Assembly: GCA_027886185.1 (NCBI GenBank)
Contig: WOAB01000041.1
Coordinates: 3,968,001-4,032,000, forward strand
Direction: 5' to 3'
Length of the DNA stretch: 64,000 nucleotides
Source of the DNA: Rheum nobile
Taxonomy: Eukaryota > Streptophyta > Magnoliopsida > Caryophyllales > Polygonaceae
In this document: positions 1-10,427 of the stretch, piece by piece
Position numbering within the stretch: position 1 is the stretch's first letter
Layout of the letters: each line of letters begins with the position of its first letter
The notes under the pieces: model-generated
The model's input: only the letters and a program-made list of their open reading frames with translations
Told to the model about the DNA's origin: nothing
The model's database searches: none
Position numbers and translations under genes: made by a program

Positions 1-201
1 ACCTCTCAGACTTCCAGTGCAAGCACAAGGGACCTTAAATTTCTGAGCGAGGTCTTGCTCTTGGAAAATTTGACACTCCACTGTCTGGATCAATAGCCCG
101 TCTTCACCCAAAACTTGACTCTCCTTCTCATTCAATCGATCTAGGACAACGATTAGGGTTTTCAGTTGTGAAAGAGTAAGGTTTACAAGGGAGGTATCCA
201 T
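1..201 (-). CDS. RINGv (MARCH-like) finger protein, N-terminal part, runs off the left edge
   Basis: An uncut reading frame of 67 codons starts at the ATG at 201-199 and continues past position 1. Residues 42-66 resemble the start of a RINGv (RING-CH) finger: a Cys in VECQIF at residue 43, then VPCACTGSLR at residues 57-66, the usual PCxCxGSL stretch of MARCH-type E3 ubiquitin ligases, which ubiquitinate membrane or soluble targets. The family normally has Cys-x2-Cys at the first position; here the second Cys is replaced by Phe (CQIF), so zinc binding may be weakened. The upstream 40 residues look like an ordinary N-terminus. The remaining ligands lie outside the window, so whether the protein is functional cannot be judged. 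Family assignment rests on this short motif only. Confidence 0.55.
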   Translation of the reverse strand, partial: MDTSLVNLTLSQLKTLIVVLDRLNEKESQVLGEDGLLIQTVECQIFQEQDLAQKFKVPCACTGSLRG

Positions 202-1100
202 CGGCGGTTTGATGGAATTCTCTGACCTTTGGATTTCCAGAATCAAATTTTATGATTTACAAAGTTTCTAGCTAGGTCTGCGCATTTTTTACAGGTAGAC
301 GAAGAGATGGAGGCGCATAGCGTGTACAACTCGGTGACCAGATAGACAAAAACATATGATGTACACATTTAAAATGATTTAATTAAAACATAGGTTGTTT
401 TGGGCGTAATATTTTTAGAAATCACAATAATTATTTTTTCTTGTACGTTACATATTTTTTGGGAAATGCATAACATCCATATTATTGACGATCTTTCCAC
501 ATAGTACCAATACGTGAACCTTTAATTATATAAAAAAAATTAAGCCATTTATCATATGTGCATAGTACAATCTAATGATCTCATTTAAGACAAAATAAAA
601 TTAGGACTTAGTAAAAGAGTGCTTTACTTTAGAGGATGTCATTGGTTTCAATACATTATAAAATGGCCTCGCGCTGTTAAGGAAACATGATTTGTTTGAG
701 CCCTGAAATTATCTTCGAAACGGTTCTGGTCTATACGAATTTCCAAACGAGTTCTCATGCTTCAAAATGCACAACAATATATTAATCAAGAACGTAATTC
801 AATTCGACAAATTGTGTTGATTGGATGTTCGATTTAGGACTTATAAACGATGGCATGACATGCTTGATCTATTCTTGTTTGTCACCGCAAACTCTGCAGA
901 TAATACCAATCTCCTCATCTAAAATCAAATAATTCTCCCCTTGGTTGCAAAGTTTTTGTTTGAATTACCTATCCTACCTTATCGTGATATATGGCTATGC
1001 ATGGCCCAATGTCGGATCCAACTCCCCACCATCGTCAGATCCAAGACCATACAAGTAGGAATGGTACCTCATTTTGAACTACTCCAAGCGGTGCGGATTG
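202..1100. other. No gene seen; AT-rich intergenic
   Basis: Upstream of the RINGv reading frame the sequence is AT-rich and shows no convincing coding frame. It may hold the promoter and 5' UTR of that gene (minus strand). Confidence 0.4.
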
Positions 1101-1153
1101 GTGGGATAATATCATTTTGCTCCAAGATCTGTAAGTTCTTGTGCACATGTTAC

Positions 1154-1781
1154 CTCTTCCCAATTCGTACACCAAATCGGATAGATATTCTAGACATGGC
1201 TTGATTCCTTGTTGCTTATGTTCTTTGGGTGAAGACTCTTTTTCAGCTACTAAGATCTTCAAACAATGATGAGTGAACACATACTTGATTCCGATATGCC
1301 ACTTCATTTTTTGGTTTGAGTGTAAATCCCTGTTATCACATTCAAAAGTATGCAAGAGAGGTGAAAATACGTTAGTATATGATAACAACTTTGTTAGTGT
1401 TTTGTGATGATATCGTGAACATTATGTATACGATATTTATTTGTAAATCTGTTCTGGTGCAAAGTGTGGTTATAATCTGTTGTTTATATTGGTATTTTAG
1501 GTCATAAAAGCTAAGATTGCGAAAATAAAATGCAAATCTTGTGTAAAGTAACAATTTAATCAATAGTATAAGAAACATGTGAGAATAAATCAAAAGCACA
1601 ATTGCTATATTCCTTACCTGTGAAAACATACAGTACGCCTTCTCTTCTCCTGGGTATATGAAAATGATTTTATGTGAATCATAAGGCGTTTGTGAATCTA
1701 CTCAATAAAGTGTGTATGTCATTACTACCGAGCATATGTACATATAAATAGCCCATTTGAGTTTGTCGTCAGTGAGTCCAT
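1154..1781 (-). pseudogene. Unrecognised small gene, copy A (broken)
   Basis: Two exon-like blocks on the minus strand match copy B (3865-4321). Block 1 (1781..1618) starts at an ATG (MDSLTT...) and ends at a donor CAG/GTAAGG. Block 2 (1329..1154) begins after an acceptor AACAG and encodes DLHSNQKMKWHI... through YLSDLVYELG, ending at a donor GAG/GTAACA. Block 1 has an in-frame TAG after 18 codons, so this copy is broken. Block 2 is longer than in copy B and shows what that copy lost at its C-terminus. I do not recognise the family; the rich KW/KI and HCLKILV pattern does not match a domain I know. Confidence 0.4.
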
Positions 1782-2476
1782 TGGGCAAAAAAAAAGGACC
1801 TCACAGATGACGTGGATCAAATAACAATGCTAAGCCTTTTATTTTTTTTGATTTTTTTTGAACCTGCAACTACTTAAAAACTCAGCCCTATCTTTCTATG
1901 TTTAATGTATCTCGATATGGATGATACTATTGCATTTTATATCCAACCAGTACCTCTTTCTATTTTTTAAGTTATTATAATTGATATTTACATATTTTTG
2001 AATAATATATTTTTAATATAATATTTCATACCCTTTTCTAAGTGTTAGAAATGTCATGGATGTTATTCCTATAAACTTTTCTCTTTAGTACATAAGTTAT
2101 TACAATTAATTAGATTTTTGCAATTATGAGTATATATGGTGAGACTTTTATTTCGCATGTTTCTAAGGAAGTTCAATGAAATTGTAAGCATAATTCAGGA
2201 TTTGTTGAGATATACCAATTCATTATGTGTGTTGAATAAATCTGTATAAATCACTGATATCACACATAAAAGTAGGTATTAGAAATGAAAAAATATAGTT
2301 GTATAGAAAGAAAAAATTGATGATTTTTGTTAATAGTGTGAATATGATTATGATAAAATTGTAAATATACGTTTTTTCCAAATGAAAGTGCAAGAAGTGT
2401 TTAGTAAACTTATGATTTAATTAACATTATAAGGAAAATGTAATTATAAAGCATAAGCATAATTTGGATTTTATAC
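1782..2476. other. No gene seen between copies A and C
   Basis: AT-rich intergenic DNA with several T-runs and no coding signal. Confidence 0.4.
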
Positions 2477-2618
2477 CTGTCAAAATATATGTTATCCTCT
2501 TATTTCCTTTCGGTTGATGAAAGCAAAAAAAAAAATTGGTAACTAAGAAAGCTTTGCTTAACTTGTGCTCATATCCTCCTATAAATACTGAAGTTTGCTC
2601 AACTTTTATTGAGTCCAT
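2477..2618 (-). pseudogene. Unrecognised small gene, copy C (first exon only)
   Basis: The minus strand reads MDSIKVEQTS... from the ATG at 2618 and ends at a donor-like CAG/GTATAA. It shares the context GTCCAATGGACTCA and exon layout with copies A and B. A T-run in the middle shifts the frame relative to the other two, and no second exon was found next to it. It is probably a relic of a local duplication. Confidence 0.35.
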
Positions 2619-2879
2619 TGGACAAAAAAATGGCCCACACGTTATGCCGGTAGGTCCACGTTTTTTTTTCTTTCTTTCTCTCCTTAGACCTTTTTTCTTT
2701 CAGGTGATATGATATCTGCAAGTTTTTTTGTTTGTGCTGACAGATTCACGTGAAGTCCTGCTGCCATTGTCTTTTTTTTTCTGGCTTTCATTTTGTAAAC
2801 ATATTTATTTTATTTATTCAAATGGAAAGAGACTTGATTTTTTTTACAGATACGTGGTATGTAAAGTAATCTTGGTTCA

Positions 2880-2990
2880 AACTATGATCTAATTTTGTGA
2901 TTAAGAATTGCATTTTTCGCCATTGGCTCTTTGAACATGTAGGTATTTACAGATTCTAAATGATGGATTGATTATTTATCAACAGGTATT
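2880..2990 (+). repeat. Diverged duplicate of 9800-9900
   Basis: The stretch with ATTAAGAATTGCATTTTTCG, CCATTGGCTCTTT, ATGTAGGTAT and GATGGATTGATTATTTATCAA reappears in diverged form at about 9800-9900 (TTAAGAAGTACGCATTCA, CCATTGACTCTTT, GATGGATCGATCATTTATCAA). It points to local duplication of intergenic sequence around the small gene copies and the Agenet gene. Confidence 0.4.
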
Positions 2991-3572
2991 GGACGTATAC
3001 ATATCTCATATTTTTTGTAGATTACTTAAGTCGTGAGGGCCTATGGGTTTATGGTTGTTTTGACAAAAATATAGTTGAGCAAAAAATCGAGAGAAGTTTT
3101 TGACTTATAGAGCGAGTACTGATTTCTATATGTTAATTGGGTATATGATTGTAGGACACGTTTTCTTAAGCACATAAAATTTATTGTACGTTCCAAAATT
3201 AATCAATTGTATACTTAAAATGGATAGACTTAAACATTAGTCTTTTGTTGTGTTGTAGAACAATGAACACAAAACTGGCCATGTGAAATCACAAATAAGA
3301 TAAATGTTTTTTTTAACAATTCTCGATATTAAAGTAAGTACACACAATTGTGAAGTAGGATCTTAGCAAAAAAATTATAAATCTCAGTAATGACAAATAA
3401 GATACGTGCGATACTAAGAATACAAGAGTGAAGATGAATATGTAGTTTCGAAGATATTTTACCAACCCCATAAGGAGGTTTCCAAGGATAACCACAATGT
3501 TATGGCAACAATGGAACTAAGATGCTTCAATTACATCTTCCACTTGATCTTCCTGTGCGGATGTGTATGTTC
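2991..3572. other. No gene seen
   Basis: AT-rich intergenic DNA. Short open frames here look random and have no supporting signals. Confidence 0.35.
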
Positions 3573-3575
3573 TAA

Positions 3576-3811
3576 GGCCATCCACAAATGAGGTTTTGTG
3601 GGTTTCTTAAAAGAAATTTAAAAAAAAAGATAAATATATATGTGTCAGATTTTTTAAGATGAATGTTTCTTATTTTAAGAGGAGAGTTTCTTGCAGTAGA
3701 AACTTCTCTCTAAAAATAAGAAACTTTAAACTGAAAATTCTGACACAAAATTATTTACTTTTTTTCTAATTTTTTCTTAAGAATCCCACAAGATCACCAT
3801 TGTGGATGGCC
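3576..3811. mobile_element. PIF/Harbinger-type (Tourist-like) MITE, 236 bp
   Basis: Terminal inverted repeats begin GGCCATCCACAAATG on the left and, reversed, GGCCATCCACAATGG on the right. TAA lies directly outside both ends (3573-3575 and 3812-3814), which fits the 3-bp target duplication of PIF/Harbinger elements. The interior is AT-rich and folds: a TTTCTTATTTTAAGAGGAGAG stretch is followed by its complement. There is no coding capacity, so it is non-autonomous. Confidence 0.7.
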
Positions 3812-3864
3812 TAACGTCAAATCCAAGATCACGCGTGGTATGAGGCAACTGATTGGACAGGAAA

Positions 3865-4321
3865 CTATTCTAGAGATGACTTGATTCCTTCCTTTTGACA
3901 TTTTTTTGGATGAGCACCTACTAAGATTTTCAAACAAAGTTGAGTAAAGAAATGCTCAACTATGATGTGACATCTCATTTTCTGCTTTGAGTAGAAATCC
4001 CTGAAAAATATGAGCACATAAAAATAAGTAATGTGAGATTTGTGGAACAACCAGGTTTGTGAAAGTACATTTTATCTAGAAGATAGTGGATAATTTTTTT
4101 GTAAACCTACAATTTAATCGATAATATAATGAAGGTAAAAGAATAAATCAAAACCATAATGTGGATTTTACTTACCTGTAAAAATACGTGGTATTGTTTT
4201 GTTCGCTCATATAGATTGAAATCACTTTCTCTGCATGATAAGGCTCCTTCAAATTTAGTAAGCAATGTGTGTATAGGTACATATAAATACTGGATTTTGG
4301 TTTAACTGTAGGTGAGTCCAT
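3865..4321 (-). CDS. Unrecognised small two-exon gene, copy B (intact frame)
   Basis: Exon 1 is 4321..4176 (ATG, MDSPTVKPKSS..., donor CAG/GTAAGTA) and exon 2 is 4000..3865 (acceptor TTTTTCAG). The joined 282 bp give an uninterrupted 93-residue protein ending at TAG. The second half reads DFYSKQKMRCH and HFFTQLCLKILV. Copies A (broken) and C (first exon only) lie within 3.2 kb and use the same splice positions. Compared with copy A, the stop replaces a TAT codon, so this protein lacks a further 14 or so residues. No signal peptide or membrane segment is evident. The splice joins and the copies support a real gene ancestry; present function is unknown. Confidence 0.4.
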
Positions 4322-4409
4322 TGGACCAAAAAAATCCCACTCAGATGGTGCTTTCAAAACAGGTTTAGTAGCTGTGTTGCGAAAAAAGAAAAGAAAAAAT
4401 TGCAACCCG

Positions 4410-4880
4410 AACCATAAATAAGTTTTTTTAGCAAAAGTAACTATGGCTAAAAAACTTATTATATTTTAATGCTAAAAAACCACCTTTGTGCAGACAATGA
4501 TTGATTTTTTAACAAAGTTTTTTAGCCAACTTTTTAACTTTCTCTTTCCACCACATCATCTAATTTTTTATTTTTTTTCATACCTATGATTTTTCAACCC
4601 ATATTTTTTCTCTCTATAAATTTTATGAAAAACATATATAAATGGGTGTCTATGGATAGATCAAAATCAATTATAGATATTGGATATACTTTTTAAAATA
4701 AACAAAATTAAATTCAGCCTGAAAATGACTAAAATAACTGTAAAATCTAACTTTTCACCTGAAACGGGTTTTTTAGCAGTTTCTTAGTAAGAAAACATAA
4801 AGAAGTTTTTTTAGCAGAATTAACTATAGCTACAAAATTTATTATATTTTAATGCTAAAAAAACACCATTGTGGGTGGTC
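4410..4880. repeat. Direct repeat pair, probable MITE remnant
   Basis: A block containing AAGTTTTTTTAGCA, AACTAT-GCTA and TTATTATATTTTAATGCTAA occurs at about 4418-4490 and again at about 4803-4875. The second copy ends CACCATTGTGGGTGG, recalling the end of the MITE at 3576-3811. This may be a rearranged or nested MITE; exact ends are unclear. Confidence 0.35.
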
Positions 4881-5420
4881 TTGACACAATGACATTGGCT
4901 TTAAAACGAACAGTACAATTTAATTGTTCTGCAGATTGACGTAATGTACTATTGCATTTCTTGGTTTTGGGAAAGTACTATTGAAGGGTTGGATTGACCA
5001 AACAACATTGGAAATATACTCTTTGCGACCGAAATTGGTTTTTGTGCCTATATTTTCATTTTCACTTCTATTATTATTTGTCCACTGTCAAACAATTTTC
5101 TTCAGCTTCTATGGTTCCCTTTTAGACGTTTTTCATTAAATATGCCCTTTCGGTTCAGATTTATTTGACGCCGAAGGAACTTGCAAAGTTATTAAATTCA
5201 TATGTTCCTCTATATTGAAGATAAAGTAATTTTTTGGATGCAGTAGTAATAACCACGGAGTGTAAAATGAATTCCTTGAACGAAGATAAAGTATTTCAAA
5301 TGCCTATAAAGAAGAGAAGAACTGCAAAACGTCATTGGAAACGAGAATTAAGTGTAATGTGTAGCAGCATATACATTGGTGATAGACTAAAAATGTCAAC
5401 TTATTAAATACGTAGTATTA
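4881..5420. other. No gene seen
   Basis: AT-rich intergenic sequence without a convincing frame or repeat. Confidence 0.35.
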
Positions 5421-5423
5421 TTA

Positions 5424-5647
5424 GATCATCTTTAACCATGGTATTAAGAGTATCATAGACATTTTAAAAAAACTAAAAAATAAATAAATGTCAGCTTTTT
5501 TAGTGGATCAATATAAAAAGGTAGAGAGGAATACCATGCAGATGGTACTCCTTTATTGATTCACTAAAAAATTCTGACAATTTTTTTAGTATTTATTTTT
5601 TTAATTAGATATGGTACCCATATAGAGTATCATCATTAAAGATGCTC
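5424..5647. mobile_element. Tourist-like MITE, 224 bp
   Basis: The left end GATCATCTTTAACCATGG and the reversed right end GAGCATCTTTAATGATG form imperfect inverted repeats. TTA flanks both ends (5421-5423 and 5648-5650), the PIF/Harbinger target duplication. The interior contains a second self-complementary pair around AATTCTGACA and TGTCAGCTTTTT. It has no coding capacity. Confidence 0.65.
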
Positions 5648-5650
5648 TTA

Positions 5651-6465
5651 AAAATGTAATCAATTTGGATTTGATCAAACCGATAAAACGCTTTTTTTTC
5701 AAAAAGAAAAAAATAGTCTTCATCAAAAATTAATGGAACGTTACTTTAAAGGTTTCCCTAAAATGTTTTAATTGCATGCAACCAATTAAAACAGCAAGGC
5801 CACCCATAATACTGTTTTTTTACCATTTAAATATGATGAGTTTTTTTAGGTGTAGTGTACTTTTGCTAAAAAGTCTTCTTTACCTCTGCAGGTATTTTAA
5901 AAACCGAGAGTGTTTCAGTTTTGCAGTTTCACGTAAATCTGTACATATTCACATCAATGAAGTGCAGTGTGTACTCTATTTTCTAGCATGCAACACTTTT
6001 CATTAAAAAATTGTTTTTTCTTTTATGAATTGCTATAGGCGTTTCTTTTTTTATTTGGCCACGCATAAGCTAGTTTTGTATGTTTTACTTACTCAACTAT
6101 GATGTGCGTTGAAACCCAAATTTGACTGACATTGGAACCTGAGGCCGAACTAAACGAGATTTGTTTGTATCTTGCTCTACTTCTATATTTTTTTTGGGTA
6201 CGTGGGAATTGCTCTACAGCTATATAATACATATCTATTTATAGCTATACTAAAGTGTACTTTGTTTTTAATCTATTTATATTGTCTTTTAAAATATCTA
6301 TTGAACAAAAAAGGAGCATTAAAACATGTACGTCCTTAGGGTAATATTTATATGTCGCTATTTTTTTAAATTTTTTTTTCTATAAACACTTCAAATGTCA
6401 TTGTGTTTCTTATAGTAATTTTACATGTGATATACTGATTTTTTTTGGGTCTCAATAGCTTCAAC
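5651..6465. other. Upstream region of the Agenet gene, no other gene seen
   Basis: This AT-rich stretch should contain the promoter and 5' UTR of the downstream Agenet reading frame. I see no clear single TATA box to choose among the many AT tracts. Confidence 0.3.
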
Positions 6466-8877
6466 ATGACTACACACTTTCAATTGGAGGAAAATGTTAA
6501 AGTCATAGGATCGGAAGAAGGATTGCTTGGTTCTTATCATTCTGCAATAATAACTGAAGTTTTATCATTAGCAGGATTTTATCGTATTACATACGACAGA
6601 TTATCGCGTGATGACCGTGTAGGCCGTCTTCAAAAAATTATATCAGTTGGACTGTTACGCCTTATTCCTCCTATTAGAACTCAAGTTGTGTATCAGATAG
6701 GAGAGCACGTAGATCTATGGACAAGAGAGGGGTGGTGGTATGGTACTATAATAAGAACTCATGATGTTGATAGGTATGAAATTAATTTCTCTTATTTCAA
6801 TTACAATAACGTTATTGTGAGTGGGCAGGTGATAACAGAAATTTGTCGTTCTAATTCCTACTATGCAAAATATCCAAACAAACCTTAAACCGTAGTCCTA
6901 GGTAAGTAAATGTCGAATCCACAGGGAGGCGAATTCTATCTAAATATGCAATTTATATGTCAATCCAAAGTAACAAAAGGGGGGTTTTGTGAGTTTAAGT
7001 AATCCTAGCATGCAAAAGGGTAAACAAGGTAATAGTTGATGAAATCAGTAATGGGAAAAAGCACTTAGTCAAACAACATCCACTATTCGTATGACAAGTT
7101 GATCATAGATACTCATTTAAATCTCATGCAATGGTAATTCCAATTCCTTTTCAGATATAACTAATAGCACAACCAGATACTATTAGCACTAACTAATTAA
7201 ACAACCCTGAAACTATCAAGATTCAGTTTAACAGCAGCCTTACGGATAGGAATATAGTTGGATACAATTCTAGCATAAAACAACCAGCTTTTATCCTAGA
7301 ATGTAAATCATTTCTCTTCTGCATAAGACTAGCACAACCAGTTACTAATACGATGCAGTTGCTACTCTGAAATAGATATGCTCAACCAGTAACAATCTAA
7401 ATCTAGCAATCAATCAATAACAACAAACCCTAGATGCGTCCAAATAGAAATTATCAATATCAATCATAAGCAACTTAAGCAAGAGAAAGATAAAAACCAT
7501 GCAATAGATTAAGAAAAAGAATCTCACAACTTAATCCAAACGAAAGCTTCAGCGTCTGACTAAGCCAGGGAGGCTTAGTTCTTCATAGCAAATACGTAAA
7601 GAGAAATTAGGGTTCAAAGAAAAAGATGATAGATGATATGCCTCTCTTTTCCCTTAAATACTAAAGGAAATAAAATCTGAAATTAACCTAAAATGAAATA
7701 ATAAAACGTAATAAAAATAATTCAAATAAAACAAATATGGAAAACACGTTCGGCGGGCTTCTGACAGCGGCGGCGGTCACCGTAATGTTCACGGCGGGCG
7801 CCGTCGCTGTTCTTCGGTTCAGCTCCTGCGACACTTCCGTAGAAACGCCATAACTTTTGATTCTCAACTCGGATTGCGATCATACTTTGAGGACTTGTAG
7901 TAGACTTCAAGATCTAACTCCTAGAATTGGAATCACTCCATTTGGACATCGGAGTAGAGAGAACGAACCAATTGAATTCAGCCTATGGTTCTTCTACTCT
8001 TCAGTGCACTCCTCTTCCTCGTCTTCTCATGTGGTTTCTTCCTCAGTGTCTCATATGATATCCAAAACCGCTCAAACCCCTCCAAATACACCAACTTCGC
8101 CCCCAAACGCCATACACATGAATGTGTCTAAATCTACCCGAATGGCACCAATAAAACCTCTAATGACTCTTACTTAAGCCCTACAAAGTAGTGCTTATCA
8201 AACCACCCCATGCTTAGACCTTTGCTCGTCCTCGAGTAAACTAATAGAGAGTCTACTCCTCCAATGTAGCATCCAAGATCTCAGGAAACATATCCTCCAA
8301 CTAAGAGTCACCTAACCCATGCCAAGCTCCTAGCACCAATCTCATTTACAACACATCCACAACTCAACAAGCTTAAGGGGCAAGCAGAGTACTTCCCCAA
8401 AGCTAACCCGGACATCCAAAAGTGTGAGTAACCTCTAATCCTAGCCTCCATCTATTGCTCCTTATGTCTCCCAGAGTGACCTACCCGACAATCCTTCTTT
8501 GACTCCTCTTCCTATGACGCCTCGCCAAGAATAGTGAGAAATCCTAAAATCACTCTTCTTCTTTTCGCTCATTTTGCCAAGGCGCCCTTTAGGGTTTTCA
8601 CCAAGCCACTCATTTCATTTTCCAATAGATGTGCTCACATAAGCTCACGTCACTCTTGACCTCATATTACCACAGCCTAATGCCGGTCCAAGCCATCTGC
8701 TTATTACCTAGGCCGCCCTTTCGGGTTTTCGACCTATCCCAGGATTTCAATGATAGCCTTTTTTCAAATTTTTGGCTCTTTTCATTTTTTGTGAGTGGGC
8801 AGGATCTCAGACTTCATCTTCATTGGAATGGGAACACATGGATACGTCCTACAATTGATGTGATTAATATAGATTAA
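6466..8877 (+). pseudogene. Double Agenet-domain protein gene split by a 1.96-kb insertion
   Basis: The frame opens at ATG 6466 (MTTHFQLEE...). The first Agenet unit covers roughly residues 5-65 (VKVIGSEEG, GSYHSA, YRITYDRL). The second begins near YQIGEHVDLW with REGWWYGTI and breaks off at VSGQ (6828). Its missing end, DLRLHLHWNGNTW, which matches the family's usual LRPHxDWxxGxW end, lies in the same relative frame at 8803-8845 and stops at 8877. Agenet (plant Tudor-like) domains read chromatin marks or bind RNA; two in tandem is the normal arrangement. The insertion adds about 20 foreign residues and a stop at 6888. Unless the insert is spliced out, the product lacks the end of domain 2. 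No further exons were recognised on either side. Confidence 0.7.
6830..8790. mobile_element. 1.96-kb insertion in the Agenet gene, flanked by a 13-15 bp direct repeat
   Basis: GTGAGTGGGCAGG occurs at 6817-6829 and again at 8791-8803, in the same codon phase, with everything between foreign to the Agenet frame. The insert begins TGATAACAGAAAT and ends in a T-run. It holds GTCGAATCCACAGGGAGG near the left and CTTTGCTCGTCCTCGAGTAA near the right, two phrases I associate with dispersed non-coding plant retroelement sequences. There are no obvious LTRs, TIRs or coding frame. The long duplication suggests target-primed insertion (LINE or SINE-like mobilisation) or staggered-break repair rather than a standard LTR element (4-6 bp). 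The class is undetermined. Confidence 0.6.
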
Positions 8878-9800
8878 GAAGCTATGGTTTGTTTTTGGCA
8901 ACTTTGTTTGATGTTGTTCGTGTTCACATAGATTTTATTTCAGTTGAAATTATCATGTAATAAGAGTGCAAAAGACTGTGTGTCTCTGTGTGTTTTCCCT
9001 GCTGTTTAAATAGACGTGTTTGAAGTTAAACTAATTTGTGATAGATCTCGACTTCCATTCTTGTGAACATTGATTTCCAAGGTAAGATACAACCAGTTTA
9101 TGCTAGTCTTTCAACTGGAAGCACGTTTCGTGTAGTGGTTGCCAACCTTGTTGGGTCTGCCGCTGATCGTGTTGGCTTGCAAAGACAAAAATCAAGTACG
9201 AACAATCTGATTGAGAATCCATGGTTATGTTGGGCTCGCTTCAAAATTAAGGCCCAATAATTGACCCAAAGAGAAAAGGTGGATCGCGCTTGGTTTGGCT
9301 ACTATTATCATATGCCATTCACGTGTTGGATTTTTAGGTTTAGCTTTCACTGCCTCTTTTTTTCCTTCTTCTCTTCCATCCGCTGCTCTCTTTACTGTTC
9401 TTTCTTACACATCCAGACCTCAATATCCCTATCTAAAATTGGGTGTTCCCTCGTCACTTTCTCATGTCTCCATGTCTTCACTTTTTTGTATTTCGATATA
9501 AAATTACGTGAACTTTTTATTCAAGGACTTGCTTGTGCCGGTTTCATCCTGTTTTGCGTTGAAGAACACATGAACAAACATACATATTGTATTGACCATT
9601 TCAAGTGTGAGTGGAAGAAGGATGCTCGTGGGTTATACAAGTGTTCTCAGAAAAGTCAAAAGGTTTCAGATTTCAATTTATGTATGTGAATGATACATTA
9701 AAGCATTGTGCCAAATGATTTCGAGTAGAGCGAGAAGGCTTCTTCTTTTTCGTTTCATCAAATTTGAAGTAATCCGGTAAACAATTTGAATTAAAATATT
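8878..9800. other. Downstream of the Agenet gene; no recognised gene
   Basis: Contains the likely 3' UTR of the Agenet gene followed by open frames of 60-140 codons on the plus strand (9063-9260, 9261-9689) with no recognisable domain. Their composition does not persuade me that they are coding. Confidence 0.3.
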
Positions 9801-9905
9801 ACTCACCTTGTTAAGAAGTACGCATTCACCATTGACTCTTTATATATGTAGCTATATGTATATATAGGATCTAGTGATGGATCGATCATTTATCAAATCT
9901 ATGTA
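9800..9905 (+). repeat. Diverged duplicate of 2880-2990
   Basis: Partner of the repeat described at 2880-2990, sharing the order TTAAGAA, CCATTGACTCTTT, ATGTAG, GATGGATCGATC, ATTTATCAA. Confidence 0.4.
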
Positions 9906-10420
9906 AACATCAAATTTGATAAAGGAATCGAGCCATCTCTAGAGCTCATATATAACATTGTGAGTACAATAAGCTTATTCCAACACTACGCATATACATA
10001 TAATGAGATAACTTTAGAAAATATTAGATAGGAATGTAGATGTTTGATGCCAATTCATATATTGTACATGTATATATATATATATAAAAGTGGAGATGCA
10101 CATATGCCCCTCTTTTTTTTCTAATAAATAAGTAAGCATTGAGTGATATCAGCTTATTGTTGATTGGACCAAAATACAGTCCTATCTGAATCCGAGACAA
10201 GTTAGCTAGTTGCTAATGCATATCCTGTAGCCTTTAAGTGTATACTATGCGAATAAAAAAGACATCCTAAAGCTAGCCTACAAGAAGTTATGAACAGTAA
10301 TTTACGCAAAAGGTTTCTTTCCTTTTTACCAATGTTACTTTGGCTACTGGAATTATCTAAGGAGCGATAGTTCTACACAGTGAAAAAATAACATATTTAC
10401 TAACCACTAAAAACCAAAAT
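9906..10420. other. No gene seen
   Basis: AT-rich DNA with a short TA dinucleotide run at about 10070-10086. It could hold the Helitron 3' terminus, but I did not find a convincing CTRR end with its hairpin. Confidence 0.3.
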
Positions 10421-10427
10421 ATGGTAA

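Noticed and set aside
9261..9689. 142-codon plus-strand frame downstream of the Agenet gene
   Set aside because: No ATG context, domain or splice support, and low-complexity Ser/Phe-rich text.
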